Assembly (NCBI GenBank): GCA_027031265.1
Contig: JALVRO010000154.1
Span: 1 to 38,209 of the forward strand
Reading direction: 5' to 3'
Origin: Bacteroidales bacterium
GTDB taxonomy: Bacteria; Bacteroidota; Bacteroidia; Bacteroidales; S143-33
DNA: 38,209 nucleotides
The notes beneath the pieces were generated by a model. It had not been told where the DNA came from and did no database searches. It saw nothing but the letters and a program-made list of their open reading frames with translations. Of this stretch, positions 7,735 through 16,538 are shown piece by piece (the first letter of the stretch is position 1; every line of letters starts with the position of its first letter). Both the position numbers and the translations under genes were made by a program.

Positions 7735-10050
7735 TTACTGATTTTGTGATACATTAAACCTTGCTATATTTATACCTAAACAGAGTATTGTATCAAGCTC
7801 TCCTTCCAGGTCGAACAAAGGTATATAAGTTTCGTCAAAAATTAATGTTTTTGAACCAAAAGTATATTTTGTTTGTTTATGTCGAACCAAACCCTTTGAT
7901 AAATCTTCAATAAAGCGCTCCAGCCACTTAGAGCTTTCCTTTGCTTCAGGTAATATTTCAGTAATATGCTTACCCAGGAGGGAATTTTTAGCAATACCAA
8001 AAACTGTTGTGAAGTATTCATTAACCTCTATCAGTTTAAAATCTTTATTATATTCCAGATGTGCATAAGTGGCATCTATTGCGGAAAAAATACTTTCGTA
8101 GCGACGTCTGAAAGCTGCTATTTCACGTTCCTTCTCAGCAAGCTCTTGCATTCGCTTGCTAAGCTCCTGTTCTCGATTTTGTATCTGTTCACTTTGCTGA
8201 CGGAACTGTTCGAGCAATTTCTGGGACTCAATGTTTTTCATGATGTTATAAACAGTAGAAGCTATACGATATGAAGCCTGCTCAAGAAACTCAATCTGAT
8301 AGTCCTGAAAATCATTAAAACTCAAGAGCTCGATTGCTCCATAGACCTCATCCTCAAAAATAAGAGGAAGAATAATCAAATGATCTGGTGTGTCACCACC
8401 CAATCCGGATGTGACGAAGACATAGCCCTGTGGAAGCTCTTTAATGTGCACTACTCTCTTCTCCAGTATTGCTCGTCCGACAAGGCCTTCACCAATCTCA
8501 AACTCAGCTTCGAGCTGTTTTTTTCGGTCATAAGCATAAGCAATCTTTAGTCGAACAACCTTTTTAGAGTCTTTTTCCTCAATTGTGTAGAGAGCTCCTT
8601 GGGTAGCACCTAAATATTTAACAAGAAACTTAATAACCTCGAACGAAAGTTCATCCAGATCATTACTATGCAAACGCAAAATTTCGTTTATCTCGGTAAT
8701 ACCATTCTGTAACCAGCTAATTTTCTCTGCTTCCTGGCTTCGCTTTTCCTCCTCTTCCTTAGCACGCTTGAGGTTAACCTTCATTTCTATCAAAGACTTG
8801 CCTAAAATATCTTCTTCACTCTTCAGTTCATAATATGCATCTAGATTGCCCCGACCTATCTCAAGAGAGAACTTAACCATGCTATTTAGATTATCAATCA
8901 ACTGGTTAATAGACTCATACATTGTAGCAATTTCATCCTTTCCATGGGGTGTAAGCTTTAGACTATCATTAATCTGACCTATACTCATGCGCCTCAATGT
9001 CTCATTTGCTCGCTCAATTTTTACCGAAACATCAACAATGAAAATCCAGATAATTATAACAAGTATCAACAAAGCTATGATAGACAATACTATAGAAGTA
9101 GTTAAACGCTTCTGAACATTCATCAACACCTGGCTAATGGGAACAACATATACCAGACTCCATGGCAACTGGGGATCCGCCACTACTAAAGGAGTAAAAG
9201 AAAAATAATAAAGCTCTTTGGACTCTCCAAGGTGCAGATTTACAGAGAATTTCTTACCTGCACTAATACTATCCAGTACATTGTATTTTTTTAATTCTGG
9301 ATAGACCAAAGTTATTTTCTTACCAAGATATGAATCATTCTCATGTGCCGCAATATCACCATTTGTTGAAACCAAAAAAGCGTAACTATTCTTAAATGGA
9401 ATAACCACCTGAATCAGGCGCTTGAGATCTTTGAGGGAAACATCCACACCTTCCAGACCAACAAACCTATTATTGTAAAACACAGGTAATGCCAGACTAG
9501 TCTCTAAATATGACGAAGAAGTATCTTCCACAGAATAAGTGTAAAAATATGGGTCCATGATCAAAGAGCGATACTTACCCACCTTCATCTGATAATAAGC
9601 TCCTTCGACGTTTTCCTTCTCTGTCTCCAGTGTGTCAATGAAAAATTTAATACTACCCTTGTCCAGCTTAGCACCAAAACGTACTCGTCCATGATTGAGA
9701 GTCCAGTCAGGATTGAGAAAACTTAACTCAAAAGATGTCCACACAGCCAGATAATCCGGATTACTTACCTCTATAGCACTTAGAAGATCAAGCAAAAACT
9801 GTTTATCAATACCTCCATTTCTATCAATATGATACTCCATGAGCTCTTTCATAGTCTCTATAACACGCATATCAGATTTTAGGCTGGACTCTATGCTCTT
9901 AGCTATCTGTGTAGAATACAAATTCGTCAAATTATACGACAATCGAGTCGTAAATCGAATGTAATTATAATTCAGATACACAGCAAAAGCAGAAAAGATA
10001 ATTATTACGGTCAACAATATTTGCAAAAGGAACTTTACTCTAAGTCTCAT
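7735..10050 (-). CDS. Membrane receptor: periplasmic Cache-like domain, HAMP, GAF, coiled coil, C-terminal PAS; no recognisable output domain
   Basis: 771 aa; TM1 (LLQILLTVIIIFSAFAVYL), extracellular region with WSLVYVVPISQVLMNV, TM2 (IVLSIIALLILVIIIWIFIV), HAMP-like segments, GAF-like LVKYLGATQGALYTIEE...GEGLVGRAI, coiled coil, PAS-like YESIFSAIDATYAHLEYNKDFKLIEVNEYFTTVFGI, stop soon after the PAS. Confidence 0.75.
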   Translation of the reverse strand: MRLRVKFLLQILLTVIIIFSAFAVYLNYNYIRFTTRLSYNLTNLYSTQIAKSIESSLKSDMRVIETMKELMEYHIDRNGGIDKQFLLDLLSAIEVSNPDYLAVWTSFELSFLNPDWTLNHGRVRFGAKLDKGSIKFFIDTLETEKENVEGAYYQMKVGKYRSLIMDPYFYTYSVEDTSSSYLETSLALPVFYNNRFVGLEGVDVSLKDLKRLIQVVIPFKNSYAFLVSTNGDIAAHENDSYLGKKITLVYPELKKYNVLDSISAGKKFSVNLHLGESKELYYFSFTPLVVADPQLPWSLVYVVPISQVLMNVQKRLTTSIVLSIIALLILVIIIWIFIVDVSVKIERANETLRRMSIGQINDSLKLTPHGKDEIATMYESINQLIDNLNSMVKFSLEIGRGNLDAYYELKSEEDILGKSLIEMKVNLKRAKEEEEKRSQEAEKISWLQNGITEINEILRLHSNDLDELSFEVIKFLVKYLGATQGALYTIEEKDSKKVVRLKIAYAYDRKKQLEAEFEIGEGLVGRAILEKRVVHIKELPQGYVFVTSGLGGDTPDHLIILPLIFEDEVYGAIELLSFNDFQDYQIEFLEQASYRIASTVYNIMKNIESQKLLEQFRQQSEQIQNREQELSKRMQELAEKEREIAAFRRRYESIFSAIDATYAHLEYNKDFKLIEVNEYFTTVFGIAKNSLLGKHITEILPEAKESSKWLERFIEDLSKGLVRHKQTKYTFGSKTLIFDETYIPLFDLEGELDTILCLGINIARFNVSQNQ

Positions 10051-10091
10051 TGCACAGAAAGAATTTTATTTACAGTTATAAAGTTAATCAA

Positions 10092-11183
10092 TTAATCAAT
10101 AAATTCATATTTTTGATTACGCCTACGTGGTATAAAACCTGCTTCCCTGATAGCTTCCTGTATTTGCCCAGCATTCATAGAATAATGTGCCCCAGCCGAA
10201 GAAACAACATTCTCCTCAATCATGATAGATCCAAAATCATTAGCACCACCATACAATGTTATCTGCGCAATTTCTTTGCCAACAGTCAGCCACGAGGTCT
10301 GGATATTCTCAATATTATTTAGAGCAATACGTGCAATAGCCAACATCCTAACATATTCATCAGCCGAGGCTTCCCGAATTTCTGGATGTTCCCGCTCCAG
10401 CTCTGTCCCATCAGACTGAAAGGTCCATGGCACAAATGTAATAAACCCATAATGTCCTTCTGGCTTCTGCTTTTGCAAATCTCTAAGCAATATCAAATGT
10501 AGCATCCTCTCTTCGATTGTCTCTATAAATCCAAACATCATTGTAGCCGATGTGGGCAGATTCAGTTTATGTGCTACACGCATTACTTCCAGCCATTCCT
10601 CTGCCGAGCATTTTCCAGGAGACACCTGACGGCGCACCCTATCACTCAATATCTCAGCCCCTGCGCCGGGTAGACTGTCCAGGCCTGCGGCTATCAAACG
10701 CTCCAGTGTCTGACGGTAGGTTAATTTCTCACGCCTGGCTAAATAAGCTACTTCTGCTGGACCAAGGGCATGCAGCTTGAGACCGGGAAACTCCTCCTTC
10801 AAAGTAGAAAAAAGTCCCTCATAATCTGCTAGACGAAAACGTGGATTAAGACCTCCCTGCAATAATAACTGATCACCTCCCAGCTCAAAAAGTTCCTTTA
10901 TCTTCTGCCTATATTCCTGGAGAGTAGTCACATAACCGCCTTCTTCCCTTGGATGACGACTGAAATTACAAAACTTACATCCTGCTACACAGATATTTGT
11001 AATATTGACATTACGGTCTATTATCCAGCCAACATAACGATCATCTCTTTTGTGAATTTTGCGCAATTCATGCCCCAGGGCCATTAAATCCGGTGTCGGA
11101 GCATTCTGATACAGAAAAACTAGCTCCTCTATTGTAAAATCCTCGAGTCGTAGTGCCTTGTTGTATAATTGTTCTAATCCCAT
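10092..11183 (-). CDS. mqnC: Cyclic dehypoxanthinyl futalosine synthase (radical SAM, menaquinone by futalosine route)
   Basis: 363 aa; NITNICVAGCKFCNFSR radical SAM CxxxCxxC, GGLNPRFRLADYEGLF, LDSLPGAGAEILSDRVR, TSWLTVGKEIAQITLYGGANDFGSIMIEENVVSSAGA. Confidence 0.88.
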   Translation of the reverse strand: MGLEQLYNKALRLEDFTIEELVFLYQNAPTPDLMALGHELRKIHKRDDRYVGWIIDRNVNITNICVAGCKFCNFSRHPREEGGYVTTLQEYRQKIKELFELGGDQLLLQGGLNPRFRLADYEGLFSTLKEEFPGLKLHALGPAEVAYLARREKLTYRQTLERLIAAGLDSLPGAGAEILSDRVRRQVSPGKCSAEEWLEVMRVAHKLNLPTSATMMFGFIETIEERMLHLILLRDLQKQKPEGHYGFITFVPWTFQSDGTELEREHPEIREASADEYVRMLAIARIALNNIENIQTSWLTVGKEIAQITLYGGANDFGSIMIEENVVSSAGAHYSMNAGQIQEAIREAGFIPRRRNQKYEFID

Positions 11184-11195
11184 ATCATTAATTTA

Positions 11196-12719
11196 TTAAA
11201 AATCATAGTAAAAGCGGCCCAATGCCGTACTTAAACCTACAAACTTATAAAAAGTTCGGATATTTGTCGTTGTTTTAAAATCTCTTATATCAAACCCATA
11301 AAAAAACCTAAGACCTGTACTATTGTTCAAGAGCAAACTAATAATCAAAGAATTATGTTTAATTAACACACTATTTCCCCTTCCTATTTTTATCTCCTTC
11401 TCGGTTAAAGAAGTAGTGAAAATATTACTTTGGCCACTTATTGGGCTTCCTCCGGCCAGCCTTGAGTAATTATACCTTAGCTCAACATTATAAACAAGTA
11501 AACGCAACTGAAAAATACTTTCCCTCAGCCCCGCTCCCCATGGATGCGCAAGCGGCTGGTTATAATGATAAAACCCCTGGTAGGTAAACTGGCTAGCATA
11601 GGTATAGGGACGAATCAGATTGTATTCTGTCAATATACCCAGATGCAAATTTTTAAACCTGTTCTGCAAAACATCATAACTCCTCATCCCTATCTGATAC
11701 GCATATCTATTAGAAGTATTTAGCAAAGATTTCCTCAGGTCCAACTTATCCACAACAAGCTGGCCATACACAAGCATGGGGCTAAACCGTACACAAGCAT
11801 TCACACCTATAAAGCTATTATTCTCTCCATCCAGACCATAGATCACTGGTGCGATTGGCGGAAAGAAAAAAGATATGGGGAAATGATTCACATAAGATTG
11901 ATAATCAGATGTTTTCCACATCGTGGCAATAACAAAACTAGCCTCCCAGTGTGGATTCAGATATGAAAAAGTCGTAAAGCTGGCATGCTTGGGATAATGA
12001 TAAAAATAATAAACCGTATGGAACTGATACATTTCTGTCCACATATTTACAAAAACAAAACGGCCATGTCTATAACGTACTTTCAGATAAGGATAAATAA
12101 AGCTATTGTCTGACAATATCAAAGATCTATAGCCCTGTCCAATAAAATTTTTCCCATGGCCTATTTCTAGGGAAATATGCTTTATTGGCCGGTAAACAAC
12201 GTAGCCCATCGCATAACCATAATCTTTACCATTTGTTCCAAAACGCTTCCACCAGCCTTCTCCAGGTACAACTACCATTGAGTCAATATACTCCCTGATG
12301 TAAGGCACAAACACTGCCTGGTTTTCCAGATACTTTGTATAATAAAAAACTTTTTGACCCAGTGTGCCAAAGATTTCAAATCCACGTGTATTACGATAAT
12401 ATTGTGTGCTATCCCCATTAACCTTACCAGAGCTCAAATTCCCCAGAAGATTCAGGTGCACAGAATAATCATTGTCCTGGTAATCAAAATTATTTTGCCC
12501 TACCAAATATCGTATTACTCCCTCTTTCAATGGCCATCTTACAGGATAAGAATTATCCCACTGGCCAATAATAGGATTCCACAATGTACTCATAACAGTA
12601 TCACTAGCAGCAACTCTCTGCATCACATAAAAATAACGCTCATCCAAAGGATAAGAGGCTAGCTGAGCATACAAAAAAATCGGGATAAAAATTATGTATA
12701 AAACCAACAGCCTTTTCAC
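11196..12719 (-). CDS. Outer-membrane beta-barrel protein, Wzi/RemB-like
   Basis: 507 aa with signal peptide; HISLEIGHGKNFIGQGYRSLILSDNSFIYPYLKVRYRHGRFVFVNMWTEM resembles the capsule-assembly Wzi-like region of gliding protein RemB; aromatic-rich beta-strand pattern to a C-terminal F. Confidence 0.6.
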   Translation of the reverse strand: MKRLLVLYIIFIPIFLYAQLASYPLDERYFYVMQRVAASDTVMSTLWNPIIGQWDNSYPVRWPLKEGVIRYLVGQNNFDYQDNDYSVHLNLLGNLSSGKVNGDSTQYYRNTRGFEIFGTLGQKVFYYTKYLENQAVFVPYIREYIDSMVVVPGEGWWKRFGTNGKDYGYAMGYVVYRPIKHISLEIGHGKNFIGQGYRSLILSDNSFIYPYLKVRYRHGRFVFVNMWTEMYQFHTVYYFYHYPKHASFTTFSYLNPHWEASFVIATMWKTSDYQSYVNHFPISFFFPPIAPVIYGLDGENNSFIGVNACVRFSPMLVYGQLVVDKLDLRKSLLNTSNRYAYQIGMRSYDVLQNRFKNLHLGILTEYNLIRPYTYASQFTYQGFYHYNQPLAHPWGAGLRESIFQLRLLVYNVELRYNYSRLAGGSPISGQSNIFTTSLTEKEIKIGRGNSVLIKHNSLIISLLLNNSTGLRFFYGFDIRDFKTTTNIRTFYKFVGLSTALGRFYYDF

Positions 12720-13630
12720 CTGGCCTGAGAATTTTTGATTTTCAAATGTTTACCATAAGACATAATAGCCACACCCAGCACGGCAAGCAAGCCACCATAT
12801 ATCTGGTAAGTCTCAGGTACTATTGACAAATACAGATACACAAGCACCATTATCAAGAAACCCTTGGCATTAATAATTGTCGAAGAAATAGTCGCCTCTA
12901 TATATTTCAGAGCCCAGAATGATGTAAGCACACCTATCACAGGACCAAAAGTAGCCCCAAACAAAATATTTTTCACCCCTACCCGTGGCACAGAGAAACT
13001 TTCGTGCTTAATTACAATCATCAAAAAGGAAAACAAAAACAACAAAACAGTCCGGAAAAAACTTATCATCAATGGATGAGAGTTCCGCACTGACACACGA
13101 ATCAAAATCGTATTAACAGAAAACAAGATTACAAAAACAAATACCACCAGGAGCCCTAGCCCTATTTGTTCAACTTCCTGTAGCACAGTACTCTGATAAC
13201 CAATTATCATCGCTCCAATAATAGTTATCACAATACCTATAGCCTCAAAAAAATTAAACCTTTCCCGCAGGAAAAAATAACTCAGAACACCCACAGTAAT
13301 AGGCACTGTATTGGCCAGGAATGAAACCACAGTAGGATTTTTGTACAGCCGTATCGACGCAAAAAAAGCTATTGTACCAATGAGTTCAAAAACAGCTATT
13401 TGAAGAATCAAAAATTTTTGTTTCCTCTCCAGTTTCATAAACTCTCTATGCAGCTTATATGCAAAAAACAGAGCTCCATTCTCTAGCATTGCTATCAAAA
13501 ACCAATAAAACCCAAACTGCCATAAGCTCATATAGTCCATTGCAGCCTTGCTAAAAATATATACCAATGACAGTGACAGAGCACTAACCAGAGACAAAGC
13601 TATACCTTTCCATGCCTGTCTTGCTTCCAT
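12716..13630 (-). CDS. DMT-superfamily (EamA) transporter
   Basis: 304 aa, about 10 TM segments; two repeats; FLANTVPITVGVLSYFFLRERFNFFEAIGIVITIIGAMII. Confidence 0.85.
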   Translation of the reverse strand: MEARQAWKGIALSLVSALSLSLVYIFSKAAMDYMSLWQFGFYWFLIAMLENGALFFAYKLHREFMKLERKQKFLILQIAVFELIGTIAFFASIRLYKNPTVVSFLANTVPITVGVLSYFFLRERFNFFEAIGIVITIIGAMIIGYQSTVLQEVEQIGLGLLVVFVFVILFSVNTILIRVSVRNSHPLMISFFRTVLLFLFSFLMIVIKHESFSVPRVGVKNILFGATFGPVIGVLTSFWALKYIEATISSTIINAKGFLIMVLVYLYLSIVPETYQIYGGLLAVLGVAIMSYGKHLKIKNSQAR

Positions 13631-13641
13631 AATAATACTAT

Positions 13642-14625
13642 TTAAGGCTCCTTGCGATATTTATCATTCTCATCAAGCATAATATTTACGTAACTACGAT
13701 AACGCGACCAAGGTATTTCTCCTCTTTCCACAGCTTCCCGTACTGCACACCCTGGTTCATGAATGTGCGTACAATTATAATATTTGCATTGACCTAAATA
13801 TTGAAACATCTCTGGAAAATTGTGTGCTACGTCCTGCTTACTCATATCTGCCAGTCCAAATCCTCTAATACCAGGCGTATCAATAATATACCCGCCAAAG
13901 CGTAGCTCATACATCTCAGTGTAAGTAGTGGTGTGACGTCCCGTAAGATATTTATAAGATATATCCTGAGTCTTCAGGTTAAGATTTGGATCTATTGCAT
14001 TTATCAACGAAGATTTACCAACACCAGAATTACCAGCAAGGACAGAAATCTTATCTTTCAGTAATTCTACCAATTTATCCAGATTAATCTTTTCCAGGGC
14101 TGAAACAGCCAGGGTTCTATACCCTATCTTTTCATACATTTCCATAATTTCATGCAAATAATCCATTAGCTCATCGGTGTATAGATCAATTTTGTTAAAC
14201 ACAATCACAGCAGGTATATCATACGCAGTAGCACTTACCAGGAAACGGTCGATAAACTCCACAGGGGTCTCAGGCATTATCAAAGTTGCTACTAAAACAG
14301 CTTGATCTATATTACATGCCAGAATCTGCTTTTGCTTGGACCACTTCTGTGATTTCCGAACTATACATCTCTCACGCTCATCTATATCTATTATCATACA
14401 AGACTTTTTCTCCCCGTCCAATTCCACAAAAACATAATCACCAACAACTACAGGGCTGGTAGACTCAAAACCTTCGAGACGGAGTTTGCCTCGAATTTTA
14501 CATTTCTTCTTTTCGTCCCCTACCTTTACAAGATACCAGCTACCCGTAGTCTTAACAACCAGGCCCCTCTTCACATTAGAAGGATATTGCTTTTTCTTTC
14601 CTTTTTTCTTTTCTTTTTTGGACAT
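13642..14625 (-). CDS. rsgA: Ribosome small-subunit-dependent GTPase A
   Basis: 327 aa; circularly permuted GTPase: VIVFNKIDLY, LAGNSGVGKSSLINAI, TTTYTEMYELRFGGYIIDTPGIRGFGL, C-terminal zinc motif CKYYNCTHIHEPGCAV. Confidence 0.95.
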   Translation of the reverse strand: MSKKEKKKGKKKQYPSNVKRGLVVKTTGSWYLVKVGDEKKKCKIRGKLRLEGFESTSPVVVGDYVFVELDGEKKSCMIIDIDERERCIVRKSQKWSKQKQILACNIDQAVLVATLIMPETPVEFIDRFLVSATAYDIPAVIVFNKIDLYTDELMDYLHEIMEMYEKIGYRTLAVSALEKINLDKLVELLKDKISVLAGNSGVGKSSLINAIDPNLNLKTQDISYKYLTGRHTTTYTEMYELRFGGYIIDTPGIRGFGLADMSKQDVAHNFPEMFQYLGQCKYYNCTHIHEPGCAVREAVERGEIPWSRYRSYVNIMLDENDKYRKEP

Positions 14626-14646
14626 TACGCTTAATTTTCATTACTT

Positions 14647-14654
14647 CAAAAGTA
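14647..14654 (-). promoter_or_regulatory. Candidate Bacteroidota -7 box (TACTTTTG) upstream of rsgA
   Basis: caaaagta on + strand is TAnnTTTG on -; about 21 nt upstream of the rsgA ATG. No clear -33 TTG at the right spacing. Confidence 0.4.
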
Positions 14655-14678
14655 AGAAAAACGTCAAGATTACTGAAA

Positions 14679-15443
14679 ATGAAAATTATCACATATAATC
14701 TCAACGGCATCCGGTCCGCCCTCAGAAAAGGTTTTGATAAATGGCTGGCAGACACTCAGCCTGATATAGTGGCCATTCAAGAACTTAAAGCCAAAGAAGA
14801 ACAAATCAATAGTAAAATTTTTCATGATTTAGGTTACCACACATATTGGTTTCCGGCCAAAAAACCTGGCTATAGCGGTGTTGGTCTTCTCACAAAACCT
14901 GCTCCAGACAATGTGGTCTATGGCATAGGAGATGAATTTTTCGATAATGAAGGCCGTCTTATTCGTGCAGACTACGGGGATATTACCCTGATTAACACAT
15001 ATTTCCCTTCTGGCTCCAGCAGCGACGAAAGACAAAGAATAAAAATGCAATGGCTGAATATCTTCCGCAGTTTTATTAATGACCTAAAAAAAGAGCGTTC
15101 CAAGCTCATAATTTCCGGGGATTTTAATATCTGCCGTCTCTGGATAGACATACACAATCCAGAAGGTCATGTTAATGTCTCAGGCTTCCTGCCAGAAGAG
15201 AGAGAATGGTTCGCCCGTCTCATAGAAGACGGATTTATTGACGCTTTCCGTGAATTCAACGACCAACCAGAACAGTACACATGGTGGAGCTTCCGTCAGC
15301 GTTCACGTGAACGTAACAAAGGATGGCGCATTGACTATCACTTAATCACACCCGAGCTTCGCCCACAGCTAAAAAACGTTCGCATACTAAAAGACGTCGC
15401 TCACTCTGATCATTGCCCCGTGTTGATGGAGATTGACTTCTAG
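14679..15443 (+). CDS. xth: Exodeoxyribonuclease III
   Basis: 254 aa; MKIITYNLNGIRSALRKGFDKWL, PDIVAIQELKAKEEQ, KPGYSGVGLLTK, ISGDFNICRLWIDIHNP, WRIDYHLITPEL, HSDHCPVLMEI. Confidence 0.95.
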   Translation: MKIITYNLNGIRSALRKGFDKWLADTQPDIVAIQELKAKEEQINSKIFHDLGYHTYWFPAKKPGYSGVGLLTKPAPDNVVYGIGDEFFDNEGRLIRADYGDITLINTYFPSGSSSDERQRIKMQWLNIFRSFINDLKKERSKLIISGDFNICRLWIDIHNPEGHVNVSGFLPEEREWFARLIEDGFIDAFREFNDQPEQYTWWSFRQRSRERNKGWRIDYHLITPELRPQLKNVRILKDVAHSDHCPVLMEIDF

Positions 15444-15512
15444 CACATCATTACTTCCAGTTCAAGTTGCATATAGGTCACCGGCAAAAAAACTGATCAT
15501 GTGGCAAAAAAT

Positions 15513-15543
15513 ATGGCGGGGCTGGCAATGCCAGCCCCACCAT
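15513..15543. terminator. GC-rich hairpin between convergent xth and gldN
   Basis: ggggctggc-aat-gccagcccc 9 bp stem extended by flanking pairs; no strong T-tract, so terminator assignment is tentative. Confidence 0.5.
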
Positions 15544-15572
15544 AGAAATCTGACCTAAATTAACATTATATA

Positions 15573-16430
15573 CTAATACTCCCACAATGACTGCTCAAAA
15601 TCTGTTATCATATTTTGAATTTCCTGTGCACGCAACAAAGCATTAATCCCTTGCTCATACTCTGCTACTTCACGGCGCATAGGATCTGAAACCATGAAAA
15701 TATAACCAGAAAATAAACGCTTCTGAAATACATCATCATAAGTAATTGCCTTTAAATCGTTAAAAGGTGTATAAACAGGACTGCGCGCCAAGAGTGGACG
15801 AGCCTCTGGATAAAGCACCCAGAAAACCTTCTTAAACAAAGGATGAGTATGTTCCAGATCTTCATCACGATAATACATGCGAACAGGACACAAACCTATA
15901 ATACGGAAGTCCATCACAGAACGCTGTTTATCAAAAAACCATATTTCTTTGATAATATAAGACTTAATCTCTGTTGGCTCATAAGGAATATCCACAGTAA
16001 CAGAGTCATATCCGCCTTCCATGTTTTCTACAACCTGTACCTCTGTTTTAGCACCCATTTCCTGGTGAATTTCCTCTTCAGTCATTGGAATATCAAACTC
16101 CTGTCCAGCATCACGGGCTCTAGCCTTATAAGCATTAAGACCACGGTTGTGTATACCATCCAACAAAACATCTATCAAACTACGGTATCCGCCAGCAGGT
16201 TCAGTCGGGAAATACAAAATCTGGTTCATTTTCTCTGTTAGCTCCACACGGCGCCACACAATCTTTGCCCACATAATATCCGATTCTCGCACATATTGAT
16301 ATGCTAGAGGAGTGTGATAACGCGCATTTATCTCCTCGTATGGCAGGGTAATAACTCTAAGGCCTTCCTGTGCATAACTTATTAACCCAAGGTTAATAGT
16401 GAGTATTAAAACCCAAAATATTTTTTTCAT
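15573..16430 (-). CDS. gldN: T9SS ring/gliding motility protein GldN/PorN
   Basis: 285 aa, signal peptide; YQYVRESDIMWAKIVWRRVELTEKMNQILYFPTEPAGGYRSLIDVLLDGI; DDVFQKRLFSGYIFMVSDPMRR; last gene of the gldKLMN order. Confidence 0.93.
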   Translation of the reverse strand: MKKIFWVLILTINLGLISYAQEGLRVITLPYEEINARYHTPLAYQYVRESDIMWAKIVWRRVELTEKMNQILYFPTEPAGGYRSLIDVLLDGIHNRGLNAYKARARDAGQEFDIPMTEEEIHQEMGAKTEVQVVENMEGGYDSVTVDIPYEPTEIKSYIIKEIWFFDKQRSVMDFRIIGLCPVRMYYRDEDLEHTHPLFKKVFWVLYPEARPLLARSPVYTPFNDLKAITYDDVFQKRLFSGYIFMVSDPMRREVAEYEQGINALLRAQEIQNMITDFEQSLWEY

Positions 16431-16452
16431 GGTTAAATTGTTTTTGTTATAA

Positions 16453-16460
16453 CAAATTTA
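16453..16460 (-). promoter_or_regulatory. Candidate gldN promoter: -33 TTG (in hairpin loop), 18 nt spacer, -7 box TAAATTTG
   Basis: Minus strand reads ATTGAATTTCCCACTTTCTTTTTAAATTTG; box ends about 22 nt upstream of the gldN ATG. Confidence 0.55.
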
Positions 16461-16495
16461 AAAAGAAAGTGGGAAATTCAATCCCACTTTCTTTT
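16461..16495 (-). terminator. Hairpin between gldM and gldN
   Basis: aaaagaaagtggga-(7 nt)-tcccactttctttt, 14 bp perfect stem with U-rich 3' arm on the minus strand. Confidence 0.65.
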
Positions 16496-16538
16496 ATAAC
16501 TCAAATAAAAACTAAAATATTGTGTTTTCAAAAAACTT

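Noticed and set aside
15513-15543. GC-rich hairpin as a REP-type repeat element
   Set aside because: No second copy noticed in the window; better explained as a boundary between convergent genes.
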